Shown piece by piece: positions 17,258 through 26,532 of a stretch of 64,000 nt of DNA; position 1 is the stretch's first letter, and each line of letters starts with the position of its first letter. Location: contig JALHRR010000008.1 in the NCBI GenBank assembly GCA_022841345.1, forward strand, positions 19,804 through 83,803, given 5' to 3'. The position numbers were made by a program, and so were the translations under genes. The notes beneath the pieces are model-generated. The model was not told the origin of the DNA. It made no database searches and saw nothing but the letters and a program-made list of their open reading frames with translations. The stretch is from Saprospiraceae bacterium. Its GTDB lineage: Bacteria > Bacteroidota > Bacteroidia > Chitinophagales > Saprospiraceae.

Positions 17258-18448
17258 TCAGAGCAATTCAAACGTCACTCTTTCCAGATTGTACTTGAAG
17301 ATGGGATCATTTTTTAACTTTTCCTGCCAGTCAAGTGCCATAAATATCTCTCTGCTAAGCCAGGGCATATCTCCATGAATATGCCAGAGCTGAAGAACAC
17401 CAAATGCTTTTTTGTATAGTTTTTCATCATTGCCCAGGAGGCATTCCCGAATAAATTTTTTCACTTTCAGGCTTTCAAACATCCTGCCGAACTGACTGAA
17501 AACGATGTTAGTCCAATACGAATCAGTCTCAGCCAGTAAACCGATAAATATCTCCACTGATGCTTCATCTTTGTCTTCCTTCCACATTTTCAAAGCCTGG
17601 TCCAATCGGTATCCCGGAGAATTTGTATCCTCTTCTTTCTTAACTTCTGCAGTAGATTTTAATTGGAAGTTCTCCATTTGTGCCCTGACTTCTGGCCGGA
17701 TTTTAAGATTTGGAACTTCAGCCATTAAATGCAGACGAATTTCTAAAAGAATCTCAGGCGATATTGCCCAATCAGGAATATCTGTGCGCTGAATAATTTG
17801 TTCAAAAGAAATGAATGATATAAACGACAAACCATCTCTCCAATTAGTTTCTCCAAAATGTACCCCATCATCACCCATTCTGACAAAGGAGCCGGATTTC
17901 CAATCGCCGCTCTCCCACAATTGAGGTGTGATTAATTTGGGATATTCAAACAGTGGAAAATGCATACTTGAAACAGGATTCAGAGGCTTTGTGAATGCCA
18001 TTTGAATGAACTTCAATAATTCTATGCGTAACTCCACATCGGGTATGGGAACAGGAGGCCCAAAAAAGAAAAAATCGGAGAAAATTTGCTCATAAGTTTT
18101 TGGAGGAAATCCATAGTGGCCATCTATATCTTTGAAAAATAAACCGCCGGGACCAGCCTGAATCTCCCAATGATGAGTGCTTCCTGACGTAAGGATATAT
18201 TTTCTTAAAATACCCGGTAAGAGATCAGGAATGAAATTATTCCAGAACTCAATGACTTTAAGTGAAAATTCTGAAAGCAACAGATTGGAAATTTCCGGAT
18301 CGTGTGCAAGATGTTTAAAAAATTCAATTCGATCTAACAGAGGTTCTGAAGAAAGCGGCTTCCAGGATTCTAATACAGCATTCAAATTCAGAATTTCATT
18401 TTTTCCTGACTTGCTTATGACTATATTTTCTCCTTCCCGAATGATCAT
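17258..18448 (-). CDS. Hypothetical protein
   Basis: 396 residues, family not recognised. No signal peptide or membrane helix. It is rich in Trp, Phe and Pro (FFFFGPPVPIPDVELRIELL; HFPLFEYPKLITPQLWESGDW), and the C-terminal ~120 residues look like helical repeats (ALKMWKEDKDEASVEIFIGLLAE). It is the last gene of a minus-strand run behind two small membrane proteins, separated by only 10 bp from the nearest, so probably co-transcribed. Confidence 0.72.
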   Translation of the reverse strand: MIIREGENIVISKSGKNEILNLNAVLESWKPLSSEPLLDRIEFFKHLAHDPEISNLLLSEFSLKVIEFWNNFIPDLLPGILRKYILTSGSTHHWEIQAGPGGLFFKDIDGHYGFPPKTYEQIFSDFFFFGPPVPIPDVELRIELLKFIQMAFTKPLNPVSSMHFPLFEYPKLITPQLWESGDWKSGSFVRMGDDGVHFGETNWRDGLSFISFISFEQIIQRTDIPDWAISPEILLEIRLHLMAEVPNLKIRPEVRAQMENFQLKSTAEVKKEEDTNSPGYRLDQALKMWKEDKDEASVEIFIGLLAETDSYWTNIVFSQFGRMFESLKVKKFIRECLLGNDEKLYKKAFGVLQLWHIHGDMPWLSREIFMALDWQEKLKNDPIFKYNLERVTFELL

Positions 18449-18458
18449 GCTGGATGGG

Positions 18459-18770
18459 TTAAGATTCCTTTTTGAAAAAATTGAATGATCGTTTGCTAAA
18501 GAGAATGGCTCCCAGGAAAATTATTCCCTGAAAAACAAGGACTGCCAGAATTATCACTGCAATCCCCTGAAGATATTTACCCTGAACTTCACCTAATTGA
18601 TATGCCCAATACAAAAGTCTCACCCCAGCCAGAGCTGCGATGGCCAGAATCGTCTTGGCCTGCAATGCATTCAGATCCCACAAATTGAATCTTCCCAGTA
18701 GACTGCTGAGTACAAAATAAGCTCCAAGTAAACCAAAGATTCCAAATATGAAGTAGTATAAAATTTTCAT
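18459..18770 (-). CDS. Small four-helix membrane protein, copy 2
   Basis: 103 residues with four hydrophobic segments (about 4-24, 38-56, 66-90 with a break). It is related to the upstream neighbour: both share the order hydrophobic helix, a K-x-I-L or K-T-I-L turn, an L-Y-x-A aromatic site, a short G-containing loop and an A-V-L-x-F helix. It ends in a basic tail (KRSFNFFKK). I do not recognise the family. The neighbours are 10 bp and 7 bp away on the same strand. Confidence 0.7.
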   Translation of the reverse strand: MKILYYFIFGIFGLLGAYFVLSSLLGRFNLWDLNALQAKTILAIAALAGVRLLYWAYQLGEVQGKYLQGIAVIILAVLVFQGIIFLGAILFSKRSFNFFKKES

Positions 18771-18777
18771 AGGGATT

Positions 18778-19068
18778 TTATTGCCAGTTAATTTTGCCGG
18801 TCAATAATCCTCCTATCATAATAACAAGAAATAACAATACTGCCAAAAATTCAATTCCTATTCCTGCGGCCCAATTTTCTTTAATATGTCCATATCTGAA
18901 TGCAAAATAAAGAACTGTAAGAGCAGAAACCGAGGCAGTAGTCGTCAGAATCTTTTCTCTCATTGGCGTGTAGGGCGAGCTTCCGAATAAGTTTGCGAAT
19001 AACAGGAATACTGCTATCAGTGTAAATATTACCAAAAGGCCATAAAATGAAATTTTAAGTACAAACAT
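18778..19068 (-). CDS. Small four-helix membrane protein, copy 1
   Basis: 96 residues, mostly hydrophobic (about 5-27, 38-56, 66-90), probably an inner-membrane protein with both ends in the cytosol. It is a diverged tandem paralogue of the next gene. Together with the 396-residue protein it forms a three-gene minus-strand unit. No motif gives a function. Confidence 0.7.
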   Translation of the reverse strand: MFVLKISFYGLLVIFTLIAVFLLFANLFGSSPYTPMREKILTTTASVSALTVLYFAFRYGHIKENWAAGIGIEFLAVLLFLVIMIGGLLTGKINWQ

Positions 19069-19361
19069 CTCAACATTCTTATTTGGTTATAAATCATTGG
19101 TAAAAATAACAGCTGTTTCTTCTTCTTTTAGAAGCAATAGTACGAAGCGTGATTGAAATCATTTGAGAAAGGGGAATTCAAATATGGAGTGTCCTGCTTG
19201 CCCATTTTTTGAACTCATTCCTGATACAGAGTTATATCAAAATCTCAGTCCTTAAGGATTTAATTTGTACTTTCAAGACATTTCCATGCAGCGTTTTGGA
19301 CATTCGCGCATAATGCAAATGACAGCGCGCGCCTTTACATTATTTTCAATACATTGATACG

Positions 19362-21116
19362 ATGAAACATTTTACGAAACCCTCGCTTTTACTGGTTTTA
19401 ATTGTGGTCTCGCTGATAGCCGCATGCAGGAAAGACTCATCCATTATCACAGATACTCCCATTTTCCCTAATCCAACTGTTTTGATTGAAACTGGTGCTA
19501 AGGGACTCGTTGCTGATGAAAACGGGAATGCCATTGAAGGCGCAACAGTAATGCTTGGTGATAAAGTGACAACAACTAATGCCTATGGATATTATGAAAT
19601 CAGTGGAAAAACAAATGCTGCTCAGCCATTTGTGAGAATAGAAAAGTCGGGTTATTTTCCCTCCATTTGTAATTTTACAGGAAGGGCAGGGCAATTTGGA
19701 AGGCTGAAATCCACACTAAGAACTAAAACACTGAGCGGCCAAATTCAGGCTTCCAGTGGAGGAGTGGTTCAGGTATCAGGAGGAGGATCTATTGATTTCA
19801 AAGCAAATGGATTTGTAACTGCTTCAGGACAGCCATATTCGGGAACTGTGAATGTGTTTGCTACTTATCTTGACCCGACCAAACCTAAAACAATGCAGAT
19901 GATTCCCGGCTCTTTTCGTGGGATAAGTGCAGAGGGTGAGGATCAGGTCCTGGTCAGCTATGGAATGATGAATGTTTTATTGGAAAGTCCATCCGGAGAA
20001 AAATTACAAATCAACAAACCGGCCAATTTAACCACACCTATTCCCGCATCCAAACAGGGTGATGCCCCTTCCATAATTCCGCTATGGTATATCAATGAAG
20101 CAACATCCATATGGATGGAAGAGGGGTCGGCGACAAAACAGGGAAATACTTATGTAGGGGAGGTGAATCACTTTTCGTGGTGGAATTGTGATGTTGGGTT
20201 TGAGGTAGTTACTTTGAGTGGAAGAGTAATAATTGACGGTACGTATCCATTTGTAATTTTACAAATTACCAGATCAAACGACCAAACAACTACCTACGTT
20301 CCAAATTCTGAAGGTTACTTTAGTGCAGGAGTGCCTGCTAATGAAGCTTTTCTTTTTGAAGTTATTAATGAATGCGGCAATGCAATTTATTCTGCTGATC
20401 TTGGACCTTATGCTTCTGATACAGACATAGGAAATCTATTTTTGGGTTCCGGTTCCAGCTGGTCAACTATTTCCGGTACTTTGGAGAATTGTGATGGAGA
20501 ACCTGTAACCAATGGAATAGTATTTTTTAGTAGTTCGATTTCTGCTCCGGTTCAGTTTCCGATTGAAGCAGATCCGGTAAATGGCACATTTATGGGTATT
20601 GTGCCAACCTGTGAAACTGATTTTATTTTGACCGGTTATGATTTGGACAATTTAACTGCCTCGACTCCCATTAGCGGACCTGCATCCCCTGTACATAATT
20701 TTGGAGTGATTTCTGTGTGTAATTCATTGGCCGTTGGATTGTCATTTGAATATGATGGTCAGATTAAATTTATTCCGCATGCTCATCTGGAATTCACAGA
20801 TTCTTCATTATACAGACATTACAAATTCACATTTCTTGATAACCAGGCCGGGAAATCTATAGCATATTATATAAATCTAATTAATTTTAGCTTGCCCCCT
20901 GCAGCTCCGGAATGGCAGATTTCTTCCGGCATCTCTACAAGCAGTGGTACAGTTTATTTCACAGGATTTGCAACCGGACAGCTCAATTTTTTACAGTCAG
21001 GCACGCAGTCCGGAGAATATGTCCATATTCAATTAACAGGAATTACACTAATACGTCACCCTGATCAAACTACATTCACAAATGTCAAAGCTAATGCTAT
21101 AGCATTAATACGGTAA
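19362..21116 (+). CDS. Lipoprotein with carboxypeptidase-regulatory-like domain
   Basis: 584 residues. The signal peptide ends in the lipobox LIAAC (Cys22), so it is membrane-anchored. Residues ~45-110 form a carboxypeptidase-regulatory-like beta-sandwich (GLVADENGNAIEGATVMLGD). Further sandwich-like stretches follow (VTLSGRVIIDGTYPF and SGTLENCDGEPVTNGIVFF). Likely a surface or periplasmic protein; binding partner unknown. The sigma-factor gene begins 13 bp downstream, suggesting an operon in which this lipoprotein is part of the signalling or output module (inference). Confidence 0.82.
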   Translation: MKHFTKPSLLLVLIVVSLIAACRKDSSIITDTPIFPNPTVLIETGAKGLVADENGNAIEGATVMLGDKVTTTNAYGYYEISGKTNAAQPFVRIEKSGYFPSICNFTGRAGQFGRLKSTLRTKTLSGQIQASSGGVVQVSGGGSIDFKANGFVTASGQPYSGTVNVFATYLDPTKPKTMQMIPGSFRGISAEGEDQVLVSYGMMNVLLESPSGEKLQINKPANLTTPIPASKQGDAPSIIPLWYINEATSIWMEEGSATKQGNTYVGEVNHFSWWNCDVGFEVVTLSGRVIIDGTYPFVILQITRSNDQTTTYVPNSEGYFSAGVPANEAFLFEVINECGNAIYSADLGPYASDTDIGNLFLGSGSSWSTISGTLENCDGEPVTNGIVFFSSSISAPVQFPIEADPVNGTFMGIVPTCETDFILTGYDLDNLTASTPISGPASPVHNFGVISVCNSLAVGLSFEYDGQIKFIPHAHLEFTDSSLYRHYKFTFLDNQAGKSIAYYINLINFSLPPAAPEWQISSGISTSSGTVYFTGFATGQLNFLQSGTQSGEYVHIQLTGITLIRHPDQTTFTNVKANAIALIR

Positions 21117-21129
21117 TTATTAATTCGGA

Positions 21130-21696
21130 ATGCAAAACGAATCCAGCCACTTATTACTGGTCCATCAATGTTTGGAAGGCGATACAAAGTCTGAAGAGGC
21201 TTTGTATCGTCGTTTTGCACCACAGGTCATGGCCATTGCCCGAAGGTATGCAAAGGATGATTCGATGGCTCAAGACTATATGCAGGAGTGTTTCGTTGCG
21301 TTATTTGACAAATTGAAAAAATTTGATGCCTCAAAAGGGGATTTCGAGCCCTGGTTGTATCGTTTATGTGTCAATCAAATATTGCAATTGATCAGAAAAA
21401 GTAATCGCAAAATCTCTTTCGAAGAATTATCGACCGATCTGCAGGAACCAGAAATACAGGAAAATGAAATGGAATTATTGGACAACAAAATGCTATTAAA
21501 CGCCATCAGGGAATTACCGAACGGTTATCGTGAAGTATTCAATTTATCGGTACTTGACAATTGGTCCCACAAAGAAATATCAACAGCATTAAAAATTACG
21601 GAGAGTAGTTCCCGCTCACAGCTTGCACGGGCAAAAAGCTGGTTGAGGCAAAAACTATATAAAATAATAAGACATCATGAGCAAAAACTGGTTTGA
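21130..21696 (+). CDS. ECF-type RNA polymerase sigma factor
   Basis: 188 residues, the usual size. Region 2 (~22-90) has the core-binding DYMQECFVALFDKLKKFD and the -10 recognition helix. Region 4 (~130-183) has LPNGYREVFNLSVLDNWSHKEIS followed by a helix-turn-helix. It lacks extra sensory domains. The next gene overlaps its end by 20 bp and encodes a membrane-anchored protein that takes the position an anti-sigma factor normally holds. Expected to drive a small regulon, possibly including its own operon. Confidence 0.92.
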   Translation: MQNESSHLLLVHQCLEGDTKSEEALYRRFAPQVMAIARRYAKDDSMAQDYMQECFVALFDKLKKFDASKGDFEPWLYRLCVNQILQLIRKSNRKISFEELSTDLQEPEIQENEMELLDNKMLLNAIRELPNGYREVFNLSVLDNWSHKEISTALKITESSSRSQLARAKSWLRQKLYKIIRHHEQKLV

Positions 21697-23041
21697 GCAA
21701 AATATGAACAAAAAGCTTTCCGGCAGTGCTGAAGACTTTGATTTGGATGCCAATTGGAAGGCTATTCAGGCAAAACGGAGCAAGAAAAAAAGAAGGGTAT
21801 TATTCTTCTGGTTTGTGTTGCCTGTAGTCGTGATTTTATTCGCTGGCAGCAGTATATTTTTTGCAACAGATCACCGGTATTTAAACGATCCGGAAAGCAT
21901 TTCTTCAACAGCATTGCCTTTAGCTTCAAGAATTGTTATAGAAAAAAGTGTCACTCAATCTTCTTCAATTACTACGAATGAGGATAACGAAAATTCTAAA
22001 TTGGAAAGCAAATCCGGAATTCAATCCTTAAAACAAAATAAGAAAAAGGATTCAAAGAAATATGCTGCATCAGCTTCTCAAACCACTGAAATCAATCCAA
22101 CATCAGAGCGATCAAAAGCTTCAATAGACCAACTCATTGTTGCAAGCAGCATTGAGGAAAATAATACTGAAATAGCTGAATCCAGGGACGAATCTGATTT
22201 AGAGAAACATGTTTTTGAAAGTGAATCAGATCTTGCAATCTCAGCACTTGTATCAAAATTGTCATTATTGCCGGAATCCTCCATTGAGCTTGATATTCCA
22301 CTATTTGATGCAGAAATTCAAAGTAAAAAAACAGCTAAAAAGACTCCCGGCTACTGGATAGGTGCTACCGCTGTGTATGGACTCCAGTCTATCAACAGGT
22401 CCGGTCCTGAAGATTTATATGCTTTCAGACAAAAGGAAGAGGAAGCGCTGGAAATGATGCAGGCCGGATTTGAATTTGGAGTAAAATTAAGCAGGCATTT
22501 TTCACTACAAACCGGACTAAATTATATCCAGTATACTGACAAAAGAGTCTATGAAAATACAGAAGTTTACACAGTAATTGATTCCAATTTTATCATCAGT
22601 AAGCTCCTCAAAGCTGATGGAAGTATGCAGGACATTTATGGTGTCGCCGAGATTCCATATGTCAGAGAAATAAATGAAACATCTTACAATCGATACAGGC
22701 ATATGGAATTACCAGTCATCATTGCCTGGGAAAATAAGCTGACAAGTAATTTTTCGTTTAGAGCCGGTGCAGGAGTTTCTCTTGGATTAATTTCATCCAG
22801 ATCAGGAAGTATAAGTGACATTAACGATTCAAAAATCCCTCTTTCACAAGCTCCGTACAAATCACAGGGACAAATGGCAGGATTGCTCCGTATCGAATGG
22901 ATGTACATGAAGCCGGGTTGGTCAGCCGGAATCATTTTGCAAGGAAGAAGTGATCTTCTTAACCAACTCAAATCTGAAGCTGGATATACTGAAAGAAGAA
23001 CAGTATATGCAATTGGCTTGGCTTATAGAATACATCTGTGA
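21677..23041 (+). CDS. Anti-sigma-like membrane anchor fused to an outer-membrane barrel-like domain
   Basis: 454 residues. A cytosolic head (~1-38, DFDLDANWKAIQAKRSKKKRR) is followed by one membrane helix (~41-62, VLFFWFVLPVVVILFAGSSI). Next comes a Ser/Glu/Lys-rich linker (~65-225), then a PorT-like beta-barrel-type domain (~235-454, beginning GYWIGATAVYGLQS and ending AYRIHL). The head position and the 20-bp overlap with the sigma gene fit an anti-sigma role. The barrel-like end is of a kind usually found in the outer membrane, so the protein could span the envelope or the domain could be a soluble relative. Not an established function. Confidence 0.75.
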   Translation: MSKNWFEQNMNKKLSGSAEDFDLDANWKAIQAKRSKKKRRVLFFWFVLPVVVILFAGSSIFFATDHRYLNDPESISSTALPLASRIVIEKSVTQSSSITTNEDNENSKLESKSGIQSLKQNKKKDSKKYAASASQTTEINPTSERSKASIDQLIVASSIEENNTEIAESRDESDLEKHVFESESDLAISALVSKLSLLPESSIELDIPLFDAEIQSKKTAKKTPGYWIGATAVYGLQSINRSGPEDLYAFRQKEEEALEMMQAGFEFGVKLSRHFSLQTGLNYIQYTDKRVYENTEVYTVIDSNFIISKLLKADGSMQDIYGVAEIPYVREINETSYNRYRHMELPVIIAWENKLTSNFSFRAGAGVSLGLISSRSGSISDINDSKIPLSQAPYKSQGQMAGLLRIEWMYMKPGWSAGIILQGRSDLLNQLKSEAGYTERRTVYAIGLAYRIHL

Positions 23042-23119
23042 AATTTGAGCTAAAGCGAAGAGGTTATGGTTCGGTAAACAAAGGTTAATAATTTCCCGAT
23101 TTTGGTTTATTTTTAAACC

Positions 23120-23979
23120 ATGGAACTCTCGCCCAGAAATATAAATCCTTTTACTGACTTTGGATTCAAAAAAATATTTGGAGAAGAAGCTACCAAGGAT
23201 TTATTATTAGACTTTATCAATTCCATTTTGTCTGAAGAGACGGGTGAAATTACCTCACTTGAATACTCAAAAAATGAGCACCTGGGCTTAGGCGAACTTG
23301 ACAGGAAAGTGGTTTTTGATATATATTGCATTACCGACAAAGGTGAAAGAATTATCGTTGAGATGCAAAAGGCATTTCAATTAAACTTCAAAGACAGATC
23401 TCTTTTTTATACAACATTTCCTGTCAGAGACCAGGCAATAGTTGGCGATTGGGATTTTGAACTAAAAGCAGTCTATTGTATTTCTATATTAGATTTTAAA
23501 TTAAAAGATCAATTCTCAGAACCTGATAAATTTATTCATCGAATTGGGCTTTTAGACAGAGATACCGGAGAACGTTTCAGTTCAAAACTGAACTTCATAT
23601 ATCTGGAGGTTCCCAAATTTGGATTAAGCGAGAATCAGTTGGGAACCAAATTTGAAAAATGGGTGTATTTATTTTGGAGTACCTCCAGCGACTCCCGGAT
23701 AGATTACAGGACAAAATATTTTCAAAAGTTATGGACATTGCAGAAATCGTAAAATTAGGAGCAAAGGAACGCAGTGATTATGAGGATAGCCTAAAAAATT
23801 ATCGCGACTTTAAGAATGCTTTATCAGCTCAGTTTGATGAAGGAAAAATGGAAGGCAAAACTGAGACTGCTATCAATTTATTTAATTTGGGAGTTCCATT
23901 AGATATGATATTAAAGGCCACAAACTTTGAAAAGGATGAGTTACTGAAAATTTTGCAAGAGAAAGGACTTCTTGAATAA
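23120..23979 (+). pseudogene. Rpn/PD-(D/E)XK nuclease-transposase family gene, frameshifted
   Basis: The first frame (23120-23752) starts like a normal family member, with NPFTDFGFKKIFG and the active-site pattern D67 (VVFDIYC), E81 and Q83 (IIVEMQ). After KFEKWVY the homologous reading continues in the +2 frame (FILEYLQRLPDRLQDKIFSKVMDIAEI.. to 23979). One T added to the run at 23668-23675 would restore a single ~285-residue protein. So it is either a decayed gene, a slippage site, or a sequencing error. It sits between the sigma-factor operon and the pigment cluster. These proteins promote recombination (Rpn) and spread like mobile elements. Confidence 0.8.
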
Positions 23980-24122
23980 GGAAACCTTCCCATTTACCCG
24001 AAGCGGCATACTTCTATTTGCAACTCCAGCAGATACTACTCATTCAATTTTTCCATAATAAGACAATATCCCCCGTTCCTAATTAGTATTCCTTTTCCGT
24101 CAATATATCAAAACAAAAAACC

Positions 24123-24130
24123 TACTTTTG
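24123..24130 (+). promoter_or_regulatory. -7 box (TACTTTTG) at the head of the pigment cluster
   Basis: Perfect TAnnTTTG, 33 bp before the ammonia-lyase ATG. A T-rich TTTTCC lies near the -33 position rather than TTTG. It is the best candidate for the main promoter of the cluster. Confidence 0.5.
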
Positions 24131-24163
24131 TTCACTTTTTAACAATGTCAATGAAAGGATTGT

Positions 24164-25732
24164 ATGGTCTTACTTGGTAGTAAGGCACTTACGCTGGAAG
24201 AAGTGCACAGGATTTTATATGAGGAAGTAGAATTGACACTGGACAGCAGTGCCTTGCAAAATGTGCAGGACAGCCATGAATTCATCAAAGAATTCTCACT
24301 GAATAAACTTATTTACGGGATTAACACGGGTTTTGGACCTATGGCCCAGTACAAAATAAGCGAAGCCAACAGAGTTCAGTTACAATACAATCTTATCCGT
24401 TCTCATAGTGCCGGAGCTGGCAAGCTGCTGGCACCCGTGCAGGTTAAAGCACTGATGCTTTCCCGTTTATGTGGATTTATGCAGGGATTTTCAGGCGTGC
24501 ATACTGAAGTGCCTCATCTATTATGCGCCTTTATTAATCAGAATATTTTTCCCTGTATTTATGAACACGGTGGTGTAGGAGCTAGTGGTGATTTGGTACA
24601 ACTTGCCCATTTGGCCCTCGTGATGATCGGGGAAGGTGAAGTGTTTTTTCAGGATACCAAAATGTCATCTGCTGAAATGTTTGCCCAAACAGGACTCAAA
24701 CCCATCAATATTCACGTTCGCGAAGGTCTGGCAATTATCAATGGAACATCAGCTATGACAGGAATCGGGCTAATCAACATCATCAATTCAAAAAAACTGC
24801 TCCACTGGAGCTGCATATGTGCAGCTATCATTAATGAGTTGGTTTCAGCATTTGATGACCACCTGAGTCCACAGCTAAATGCGGTTAAGAAGCATCACGG
24901 ACAAAATAAAATAGCAGAAATTCTCAGGGAAATGATAGAGGGAAGCAGTATGATTCGTCATCGTCCCGATCATTTGTACAATGAAAATATTGCTGAAGTG
25001 CTGCAGGATAAGGTACAGGAATATTATTCATTGCGTTGTGTTCCACAAATTTTAGGACCAATTCTGGATACGATTATTAACGCGGAGCTAACAATTTTGG
25101 ATGAATTAAACTCTGTCAGTGATAATCCCGTAATTGACCATAAGGAGCAAAATGTGTATCATGGGGGCAACTTCCACGGAGATTATGTAGCACTTGAAAT
25201 GGACAAACTCAAGACAGCTATTACAAAGCTGTCCATGCTGAGCGAGCGTCAGATCAATTATCTGATGAATGATAAGCTCAATCTAAAGTTTCCTCCATTT
25301 CTAAATCTGGGCAAACTGGGACTTAATTTTGGAATGCAGGGTGTTCAATTCACTGCCACTTCCACAGTAGCTGAGAATCAGTCGCTTTCCTTCCCTATGT
25401 ATGTTCACAGTATTCCCAACAATAATGACAATCAGGACATTGTAAGCATGGGCTGTAATGCTGCCATTATGACCGCCAGAGTGATCGACAATACATTTGA
25501 GGTTTTGGCGATTGAATTAATGAGTCTGTTGCAGGCAATGGATTTCTTAAATGAAATTGATCGGTTTTCTCCCCTGGCACAGTCGGTTTACAGCGATTTG
25601 AGAGCCATTTTCCCGAAATTTGTGGAAGATTCTCCGAAACACGGGGATATAAATCGAATTAAGCAACATTTATTGAATTCCACTCAAAATTGGCTGGACG
25701 AGAAAATGGACTTTACTTATCATCCGGAATGA
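24164..25732 (+). CDS. Aromatic amino-acid ammonia-lyase, probably tyrosine ammonia-lyase
   Basis: 522 residues of the HAL/PAL/TAL family. The self-forming MIO cofactor triad Ala-Ser-Gly is at 140-142 (GGVGASGDLVQL), and the catalytic Tyr is in YGINTGFGPMAQY. Removing ammonia from tyrosine would give p-coumarate, the aryl starter of flexirubin-type pigments. The selectivity pair reads Ser-His (NLIRSHSAG), which by the Rhodobacter rule would suggest histidine. However, the same segment is, as I recall it, present in Flavobacterium johnsoniae TAL, a genuine tyrosine enzyme of a flexirubin producer, and no hut genes are nearby. First gene of the cluster. Confidence 0.88.
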   Translation: MVLLGSKALTLEEVHRILYEEVELTLDSSALQNVQDSHEFIKEFSLNKLIYGINTGFGPMAQYKISEANRVQLQYNLIRSHSAGAGKLLAPVQVKALMLSRLCGFMQGFSGVHTEVPHLLCAFINQNIFPCIYEHGGVGASGDLVQLAHLALVMIGEGEVFFQDTKMSSAEMFAQTGLKPINIHVREGLAIINGTSAMTGIGLINIINSKKLLHWSCICAAIINELVSAFDDHLSPQLNAVKKHHGQNKIAEILREMIEGSSMIRHRPDHLYNENIAEVLQDKVQEYYSLRCVPQILGPILDTIINAELTILDELNSVSDNPVIDHKEQNVYHGGNFHGDYVALEMDKLKTAITKLSMLSERQINYLMNDKLNLKFPPFLNLGKLGLNFGMQGVQFTATSTVAENQSLSFPMYVHSIPNNNDNQDIVSMGCNAAIMTARVIDNTFEVLAIELMSLLQAMDFLNEIDRFSPLAQSVYSDLRAIFPKFVEDSPKHGDINRIKQHLLNSTQNWLDEKMDFTYHPE

Positions 25733-25752
25733 TTTAAAAATAGGAAAATGTT

Positions 25753-26481
25753 ATGAAATGCGCTTTAGTCACCGGTGGATCAAGAGGTATAGGCAGAGCA
25801 GTCTGTGTAAAGCTGGCAAGTCAGGGATATCACATTTTGATCAATTATAAAGAAAATCTGGAAGCCGCACAGGAAACACTTTCTCTGGTAAAAGCAGAAG
25901 GATCAGATGGAACCTTGTTGCGATTTGACGTTAGCAACTTACAGGAAATCGAATCTACACTCGGAGTTTGGTTGGAAGAAAACAAGGAAAATCCCATCGA
26001 AGTCCTGGTCAATAATGCCGGCATCCGGCAGGATACTCTTTTATTTCAAATGAGCAATGAGCAATGGTCAGGAGTGCTCGATGCCAGTCTTAATGGGTTC
26101 TTTTATGTTACCAGAATGGTAATTACGGGTATGCTGCTCAAACGATATGGCAGAATCATCAATATGGTTTCCCTTTCAGGACTCAAGGGAACTGCAGGTC
26201 AGGTTAATTATAGTGCTGCAAAAGCAGGTGTCATTGGTGCAACTAAAGCCCTTGCCCAGGAAGTTGCCAAACGCAATGTAACAGTGAATGCCATAGCCCC
26301 GGGATTTATCACTACTGACATGACAGAAGGCTTGCCTGTGAAGGAATTATCAGCGATGGTTCCTATGCAGCGATTCGGAACACCTGAAGAAGTAGCTGAA
26401 GCGGTTGGTTTCTTTGCTTCTAAAGGTGCATCTTACATCACAGGAGAAATATTAAATATAAACGGAGGATTATATTCTTAA
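25753..26481 (+). CDS. fabG: 3-oxoacyl-ACP reductase (FabG-like)
   Basis: 242-residue short-chain dehydrogenase. The NADP-binding GGSRGIG is at 8-14, NNAG in the middle, and the catalytic Ser140, Tyr153 and Lys157 in SLSGL..NYSAAKAG. It would reduce the 3-keto group after each extension of the polyene chain. It follows the ammonia-lyase by 20 bp and precedes a ketosynthase by 51 bp. Housekeeping fabG genes normally sit with fabD/fabF/acpP; the context here assigns this copy to the pigment pathway (analogous to ApeQ). Confidence 0.92.
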   Translation: MKCALVTGGSRGIGRAVCVKLASQGYHILINYKENLEAAQETLSLVKAEGSDGTLLRFDVSNLQEIESTLGVWLEENKENPIEVLVNNAGIRQDTLLFQMSNEQWSGVLDASLNGFFYVTRMVITGMLLKRYGRIINMVSLSGLKGTAGQVNYSAAKAGVIGATKALAQEVAKRNVTVNAIAPGFITTDMTEGLPVKELSAMVPMQRFGTPEEVAEAVGFFASKGASYITGEILNINGGLYS

Positions 26482-26532
26482 TTTTGCATTCATTATTCAC
26501 ACAATTAATCAGTATTCCAAAGGCTTTTGTCC

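Noticed and set aside
23659..23979. A separate small gene downstream of the Rpn frame
   Set aside because: Its sequence continues the Rpn family alignment; it is the shifted second part of one gene, not an independent one.
24164..25732. Histidine degradation gene (hutH)
   Set aside because: No hutU, hutI or hutG nearby; operon context and similarity point to an aromatic ammonia-lyase of the pigment pathway.
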